A stretch of 64,000 bases of DNA, taken from NCBI RefSeq assembly GCF_013386825.1, contig NZ_JACARC010000044.1:35000-98999 (forward strand), read 5' to 3'. Below, piece by piece: positions 59,441-64,000 of this stretch (position 1 is its first letter; each line of letters starts with the position of its first letter). Origin of the DNA: Pseudomonas sp. IPO3778. Its GTDB lineage: Bacteria; Pseudomonadota; Gammaproteobacteria; Pseudomonadales; Pseudomonadaceae. The notes under the pieces are model-generated. The model was not told where the DNA came from and ran no database searches. It saw only the letters and a list, made by a program, of their open reading frames with translations. Both the position numbers and the translations under genes were made by a program.

Positions 59441-60171
59441 TCTCTATCAAGAATATCAACAAGTGGTATGGCGACTTCCAGGTGCTGACCGATTGCAGCA
59501 CCGAGGTTAAAAAAGGCGAAGTGATCGTGGTGTGCGGGCCGTCCGGTTCGGGCAAATCCACCCTGATCAAGTGCGTCAACGCCCTGGAACCGTTCCAGAA
59601 AGGTGACGTGGTCGTCGACGGTACGTCCATCGCCGACCCGAAGACCAACCTGCCGAAACTGCGCTCGCGCGTGGGCATGGTGTTCCAGCACTTCGAGCTG
59701 TTCCCGCACCTGACCATCACCGAAAACCTGACCATCGCGCAGATCAAGGTGTTGGGCCGCAGTAAGGAAGAAGCCACCAAGAAAGGCCTGCAACTGCTGG
59801 AGCGCGTCGGTCTGTCGGCCCACGCCCACAAGCATCCGGGCCAGCTTTCCGGCGGCCAGCAACAGCGTGTGGCGATTGCCCGCGCACTGGCGATGGACCC
59901 GATCGTCATGCTGTTCGACGAACCGACCTCGGCCCTCGACCCGGAAATGGTCAACGAAGTGCTCGACGTGATGGTGCAACTGGCCCACGAAGGCATGACC
60001 ATGATGTGCGTGACCCACGAAATGGGTTTCGCCCGCAAGGTCGCTGACCGGGTGATCTTCATGGACGCTGGCAAGATCATCGAAGACTGTCCGAAAGAGG
60101 AATTCTTCGGCGACATCAGCGCCCGCTCCGAGCGTGCGCAGCACTTCCTTGAGAAAATCCTGCAGCACTAA
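59437..60171 (+). CDS. aatP: Glutamate/aspartate ABC transporter ATPase
   Basis: 244 residues. Walker A GPSGSGKSTLIKCVNALE, signature LSGGQQQRVAIARALAM, Walker B VMLFDEPTSALDPEMV and switch MCVTHEMGFA are complete, matching GltL/GlnQ. It powers acidic amino-acid uptake. It ends before a REPIN that separates the transporter from the sensor kinase gene. Confidence 0.96.
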   Translation: MISIKNINKWYGDFQVLTDCSTEVKKGEVIVVCGPSGSGKSTLIKCVNALEPFQKGDVVVDGTSIADPKTNLPKLRSRVGMVFQHFELFPHLTITENLTIAQIKVLGRSKEEATKKGLQLLERVGLSAHAHKHPGQLSGGQQQRVAIARALAMDPIVMLFDEPTSALDPEMVNEVLDVMVQLAHEGMTMMCVTHEMGFARKVADRVIFMDAGKIIEDCPKEEFFGDISARSERAQHFLEKILQH

Positions 60172-60194
60172 AAAGCCGCAGCTCGCTGCTCTTC

Positions 60195-60294
60195 TGTAGG
60201 AGCGAGCTTGCGCGCGAAAGACGTCAACGATAACGCGAGCATCCTGGATGAGCGCGGTGCCCTTGAGTTTTTCGCGAGCAAGCTCGCTCCTACA
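60195..60294. repeat. REPIN between aatP and aauS
   Basis: TGTAGGAGCGAGCTTGCGCG and TTCGCGAGCAAGCTCGCTCC (then TACA) are inverted REP arms around about 50 bases. The left arm has one base change against the usual core. Confidence 0.85.
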
Positions 60295-60332
60295 GCGGGC
60301 AAGTGAGCGATAGCTGACCCAAGGCATCTGTG

Positions 60333-62234
60333 ATGAAATGCGACCCCAACCTCTTTCGCGCCGCGCCGCCATCACTTGCCGTGAAGCCTCGTCTGATTCG
60401 CCAATTGTTCCTGCCGCCGCTGATCATCGCTCTGATGATCGGACTGGGTTACGTCGGCTTCTGGATCAGTGAGTTCTATGGGATCCGCACCCTCACCGAC
60501 ACCGGCGAACGCCAGCTGGAATTGCACGCCCGCACCGTCGAGAGCGAACTCAGCAAATACACCTACCTGCCCAGCCTCCTGGAGCTGGAATCCAGCGTCT
60601 CCAGGCTATTGGCCGACCCGAATCAGGAAACCCGCAAAACCGTCAACGACTACCTTGAAGGCCTGAACCGGCGCAGTCGCAGCCGGGCGATTTACGTCAT
60701 GGACACCACCGGCCGTGTGCTGGCCACCAGTAACTGGCGCGATGCCGACAGCTACCAAGGTGAAGACCTGTCCTTCCGTGCCTATTTCCAGAATGCCGTG
60801 CGCGGCCAGCCCGGCCGGTTCTACGGCATCGGCAGCACCAACGGCGAGCCCGGTTATTACCTGGCCCATGGCCTGGAAGAACACGGCAAGATCATCGGCG
60901 TGGCCGTGGTCAAGGTACGCCTGGAAGCGCTGGAAGAGCGCTGGCAGCGGGCGCGCCTGGAGGCCTTCGTGAGTGACGAGAACGGCATCATCATTCTTTC
61001 CAGTGACCCGGCCCGTCGTCTCAAGTCCGTGCGCCCCCTGAGCGATGACACCAAGGACCGCCTCGCCCACAGCCTGCAATATTACTGGGCGACCCTCAAC
61101 GAGCTGGAACCCCTGGCCCGCGAGCGCCTCAACGAAGGCACCGAGAAGTTGACCTTCCCGGCCAACAGCGAAGTGGTGGCAGACGAGCATGAGGTGAGCT
61201 ACCTGGCCCAGACCCGCCCGCTGAATGACACCCCCTGGAACTTCACCCTGCTGACCCCGCTCAATGACCTGCGCCGGGCCGCCATCAACCAGGGCATCCT
61301 GGTGGCCGTGGCCTTCGCCCTGGTGGCGTTCCTGCTAATTGCCTGGAACGAGCGCCGCAAGGTGATCGCCACCCGCCTCGCCGCCCGGGAAGCCTTGCAG
61401 GAAGCCAACAACCAGCTGGAGCGACGGATTGCCGAACGCACCACTGACCTGCGGGCCAGCAACGAGCGGCTCAAGAGCCAGATTCGCGAGCGGCGCCAGG
61501 CCGAGGAAACCCTGCGCCGGGCCCAGGACGAACTGGTACAGGCCGGCAAACTCGCGGCCATCGGCCAGATGTCCACCAGCATCGCTCACGAACTGAACCA
61601 GCCCCTGGCCGCCTTGCGCACCCTGTCGGGCAACACCGTGCGCTTCCTGGAGCGTGGCGCCCTGGACACCGCCAGCGCCAACCTCAAGACCATCAACGAA
61701 CTGATCGACCGCATGGGCCGCATCACCGCCAGCCTGCGCTCCTTTGCGCGGCGCGGGGATGACCAGGGCGAAGCCAGTCTGTGCAAGGCGGTGGACGCCA
61801 CGTTCCAGATTTTGGGCAGTCGCCTGGAGGCCCTGCCGCTGACGGTGCACCGTCACTTCAGCCACGCGCAGTTACAGATCGACCAGACACGCCTGGAGCA
61901 GATCCTGGTCAACCTGATCGGCAATGCCCTGGACGCAATGCAGGCGCAACCCGCCCCCGAACTGTGGCTGGAAGGCGACATCGTCGACGGCAAATACCGC
62001 CTGCAGGTGCGCGACAACGGCCACGGTATCGACCCCGAGGCACGCAAGCATTTGTTCGAACCGTTCTTTACCACCAAACCCGGCGAGCAAGGCCTGGGGC
62101 TGGGCCTGACGCTGTCGGCCAGCCTTGCGGCCGCCACCGGCGGCAACCTCGCCGTCGAGCACCCGGCCAGCGGTGGTACTGCCTTTGTCCTGAGTTTGCC
62201 GCTGGCAAGCCCTCCACACGTCGAGTCGACATGA
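60333..62234 (+). CDS. aauS: Sensor histidine kinase AauS (DctB-like)
   Basis: 633 residues from the ATG at 60333; a GTG at 60330 is adjacent. A membrane segment at about 28-48 (LFLPPLIIALMIGLGYVGFW) and another at about 317-338 (GILVAVAFALVAFLLIAW) bracket a periplasmic double-Cache sensor. A coiled coil is followed by the H-box MSTSIAHELNQPLAALRTLS and the ATPase N, G1 and G2 boxes (NLIGNALDA, RDNGHGIDP, GLGLGLTLSAS). It senses acidic amino acids and phosphorylates AauR. It overlaps aauR by 4 nt. Confidence 0.9.
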   Translation: MKCDPNLFRAAPPSLAVKPRLIRQLFLPPLIIALMIGLGYVGFWISEFYGIRTLTDTGERQLELHARTVESELSKYTYLPSLLELESSVSRLLADPNQETRKTVNDYLEGLNRRSRSRAIYVMDTTGRVLATSNWRDADSYQGEDLSFRAYFQNAVRGQPGRFYGIGSTNGEPGYYLAHGLEEHGKIIGVAVVKVRLEALEERWQRARLEAFVSDENGIIILSSDPARRLKSVRPLSDDTKDRLAHSLQYYWATLNELEPLARERLNEGTEKLTFPANSEVVADEHEVSYLAQTRPLNDTPWNFTLLTPLNDLRRAAINQGILVAVAFALVAFLLIAWNERRKVIATRLAAREALQEANNQLERRIAERTTDLRASNERLKSQIRERRQAEETLRRAQDELVQAGKLAAIGQMSTSIAHELNQPLAALRTLSGNTVRFLERGALDTASANLKTINELIDRMGRITASLRSFARRGDDQGEASLCKAVDATFQILGSRLEALPLTVHRHFSHAQLQIDQTRLEQILVNLIGNALDAMQAQPAPELWLEGDIVDGKYRLQVRDNGHGIDPEARKHLFEPFFTTKPGEQGLGLGLTLSASLAAATGGNLAVEHPASGGTAFVLSLPLASPPHVEST

Positions 62235-63571
62235 ACGCAGAAAAAAATACCGACCTGACCGTCCTGATCGTCGAAGACGACCCCCATGTATTGCTCGGCT
62301 GCCAGCAAGCCCTGGCCCTGGAAGACATCCCCAGCGTGGGCGTGGCCAGCGCAGAAGAAGCCCTGACCCGTGTCGGGGAAAACTTCGCCGGCATCGTCAT
62401 CAGCGATATCCGCTTGCCGGGTATCGACGGCCTGGAGCTGCTGACCCGGCTCAAGGCCCTGGATAAAAGCCTGCCGGTGGTGCTGATCACCGGGCACGGC
62501 GATATCTCCATGGCGGTGGGCGCGATGCGCAACGGCGCCTATGACTTCATGGAAAAACCCTTCTCCCCCGAGCGCCTGGTAGAGGTTGCCCGCCGCGCCC
62601 TGGAACAGCGCGGCCTGGCCCGGGAAGTCTGGTCGCTGCGCCGGCAACTGGCCGAGCGCGACTCCCTGGAAGGCCGGATCATCGGCCGCTCCCCCGCCAT
62701 GCAGAACCTGCGGGAGCTGATCGCCAACGTCGCCGACACCTCGGCCAACGTGCTGATCGAAGGCGAGACCGGCACCGGCAAGGAACTGGTCGCCCGCTGC
62801 CTGCATGATTTCAGCCGGCGCCATTCCCACCAGTTCGTCGCCCTGAACTGCGGCGGCCTGCCGGAAAACCTGTTTGAAAGCGAAATCTTCGGCCACGAGG
62901 CCAACGCGTTTACCGGCGCCGGCAAACGCCGCATCGGCAAGATCGAACACGCCCACGAAGGCACGCTGTTCCTCGACGAAGTGGAAAGCATGCCGATGAA
63001 CCTGCAGATCAAACTGCTGCGGGTGTTGCAGGAACGCACCCTGGAACGCCTGGGCTCGAACCAAAGCGTGGCGGTGGATTGCCGGGTGATCGCCGCCACC
63101 AAGTCCGACCTCGACGACCTGAGCCGCGCCAACCAGTTTCGCAGCGACCTGTACTACCGCCTCAACGTGGTGACCCTGGAACTGCCCCCCCTGCGGGAAC
63201 GCCGCGAAGACATCCTGCAGCTGTTCGAACACTTCCTGCAGCAGTCGTCCCTGCGTTTCGACCGCACCGTGCCCGACCTGGACAACCAGACCTTGTCCAA
63301 CCTCATGAGCCACGACTGGCCCGGCAACGTGCGTGAACTGCGCAACGTGGCCGAGCGCTTTGCCCTGGGGTTGCCAGCGTTCAAAAAGAGCGGCAACAGC
63401 AGCGGTAACCACGGCCTGGCGTTCACCGAAGCGGTGGAAGCCTTCGAACGCAACCTGCTCAACGACGCCCTGCAACGCAGCGGCGGCAACCTGACCCAGG
63501 CCAGCCAGGAACTGGGCATGGCCAAGACGACGTTGTTCGACAAGGTCAAGAAATACGGCTTGAGCCACTAG
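62231..63571 (+). CDS. aauR: Sigma-54-dependent response regulator AauR (DctD-like)
   Basis: 446 residues from the ATG at 62231, overlapping the kinase stop codon. Receiver: IVEDDPHVLLG and phospho-Asp in VISDIRLPGIDG. AAA+ domain: Walker A EGETGTGKELVARCLH, Walker B TLFLDEVESMP, arginine-finger region and C-terminal Fis helix-turn-helix (GGNLTQASQELGMAKTTLFD). The sigma-54-contact loop reads NAFTGA instead of the canonical GAFTGA. It should activate the aatJ promoter through the two TTCGG-N4-CCGAA sites. Confidence 0.92.
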   Translation: MNAEKNTDLTVLIVEDDPHVLLGCQQALALEDIPSVGVASAEEALTRVGENFAGIVISDIRLPGIDGLELLTRLKALDKSLPVVLITGHGDISMAVGAMRNGAYDFMEKPFSPERLVEVARRALEQRGLAREVWSLRRQLAERDSLEGRIIGRSPAMQNLRELIANVADTSANVLIEGETGTGKELVARCLHDFSRRHSHQFVALNCGGLPENLFESEIFGHEANAFTGAGKRRIGKIEHAHEGTLFLDEVESMPMNLQIKLLRVLQERTLERLGSNQSVAVDCRVIAATKSDLDDLSRANQFRSDLYYRLNVVTLELPPLRERREDILQLFEHFLQQSSLRFDRTVPDLDNQTLSNLMSHDWPGNVRELRNVAERFALGLPAFKKSGNSSGNHGLAFTEAVEAFERNLLNDALQRSGGNLTQASQELGMAKTTLFDKVKKYGLSH

Positions 63572-63580
63572 GAGCGCAGT

Positions 63581-63919
63581 GTGGATTTATTGCTGAAAGC
63601 GGCATTGGGTGCGGGGGTGGTGCTGATTCTGGCGGCGCTGGCCAAGACCAAAAACTATTACATCGCAGGCTTGGTACCGCTGTTTCCGACGTTTGCGCTG
63701 ATCGCCCATTACATCGTCGGCAAGGGCCGCTCGGTGGAGGATTTGAAGACCACCATCGTGTTCGGGATGTGGTCGATCATTCCGTACTTTGTGTACCTGG
63801 CGACGCTGTACGTGATGGTGGACCGGATGCGGCTGGAGGCGTCGCTGGCGGTGGCAGCGGTGGCGTGGTTGATGGCGGCTACGGTGTTGGTCAGCGTGTG
63901 GGTTCGCGTACACGCCTGA
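63581..63919 (+). CDS. glpM: GlpM-like membrane protein
   Basis: 112 residues starting at a GTG with GGAG ahead. Four hydrophobic segments (AALGAGVVLILAALA, AGLVPLFPTFALIAHYIV, TIVFGMWSIIPYFVYLATLY, LAVAAVAWLMAATVLVSVWV). This matches GlpM of P. aeruginosa, linked to alginate and membrane physiology by mutant phenotype. It lies 9 nt after aauR and may be co-transcribed. The last 80 bases of the window hold nothing recognisable. Confidence 0.8.
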   Translation: MDLLLKAALGAGVVLILAALAKTKNYYIAGLVPLFPTFALIAHYIVGKGRSVEDLKTTIVFGMWSIIPYFVYLATLYVMVDRMRLEASLAVAAVAWLMAATVLVSVWVRVHA

Positions 63920-64000
63920 CATACGCTTATCAAAAATGTGGAGCTGGGTGGGTGTGTTTATCCGTTATTTAGGTAACGGCCGCCTATGGTTCCGCTCTTA

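Noticed and set aside
61853..63568. 571-codon minus-strand frame opposite aauS and aauR
   Set aside because: Antisense shadow of two well-defined two-component genes.

Overview
The window is a chromosomal segment of a Pseudomonas of the fluorescens group. The evidence is a GC-rich coding style, Pseudomonas gene neighbourhoods (dgkA-erdR-DTW; recX-recA-cinA; mutS-fdxA-rsmZ; argG-motY-pyrC-rnt-prx-bfd-bfr-grxD; argF; glpFKRD; aat/aau glutamate-aspartate uptake), REP/REPIN repeats of the fluorescens type, and a defective P2-like phage tail cluster sitting between cinA and mutS, the known R-tailocin site of this group. No rRNA or tRNA gene and no CRISPR array was seen.

Layout. 1-6.7 kb: the end of a LysR regulator, dgkA, erdR, a DTW-domain tRNA modification enzyme, a small secreted protein, a LOG-family protein, recX, recA (with a LexA box) and cinA. 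6.8-20.4 kb, all on the minus strand: an R-type tailocin. In transcription order it runs repressor, promoter and operator region, short leader ORF, holin, V-W-J-I baseplate genes, two-part tail fibre and chaperone, sheath, tube, frameshifted E/E', tape measure, U, X, D, GH19 endolysin and nested Rz/Rz1. There are no capsid, portal, terminase or integrase genes, so this is a particle-forming bacteriocin and not a prophage. 20.8-22.7 kb, plus strand: an orphan Hcp gene, a glycine-zipper putative toxin and a small membrane protein that looks like its immunity partner. They form a compact type VI secretion effector cassette lodged beside the tailocin repressor.

22.7-32.2 kb: mutS, fdxA, the GacA-controlled sRNA gene rsmZ (with its upstream activating sequence), mrp, metG, a decayed Rnf locus (rnfA stub, soluble rnfB, nothing recognisable of rnfC/D/G/E), nth and a small PA3496-like gene. 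rpoS, the usual neighbour of fdxA/rsmZ, is absent here. 32.2-42.0 kb: a BvgA-like response regulator, argG, motY, pyrC, rnt, a peroxiredoxin, iron-storage genes (bfd and a haem-type bacterioferritin lacking ferroxidase ligands), grxD and a molybdopterin oxidoreductase. 42.6-45.2 kb is an AT-richer accessory insert with a PhyH-type dioxygenase, an FkbM methyltransferase and the C-terminal remnant of a tyrosine recombinase.

45.4-63.9 kb: argF with an ABC ATPase, ybaK, the glycerol regulon glpF-K-R-D, a Sel1-repeat protein, a Fiu/PiuA-like TonB receptor, the aatJQMP glutamate/aspartate ABC transporter, its AauS/AauR two-component system and a GlpM-like protein. The transporter promoter shows a sigma-54 core and two palindromes matching the AauR recognition motif.

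The most unusual features are the Hcp cassette, a set of four related operators (ATGCA-N4-TGCAT type) around the tailocin promoter and repressor gene, a leader ORF plus intrinsic terminator between that promoter and the first lysis gene, and the two-ORF tail fibre. All annotations rest on reading the sequence and on family knowledge; no database search was run.
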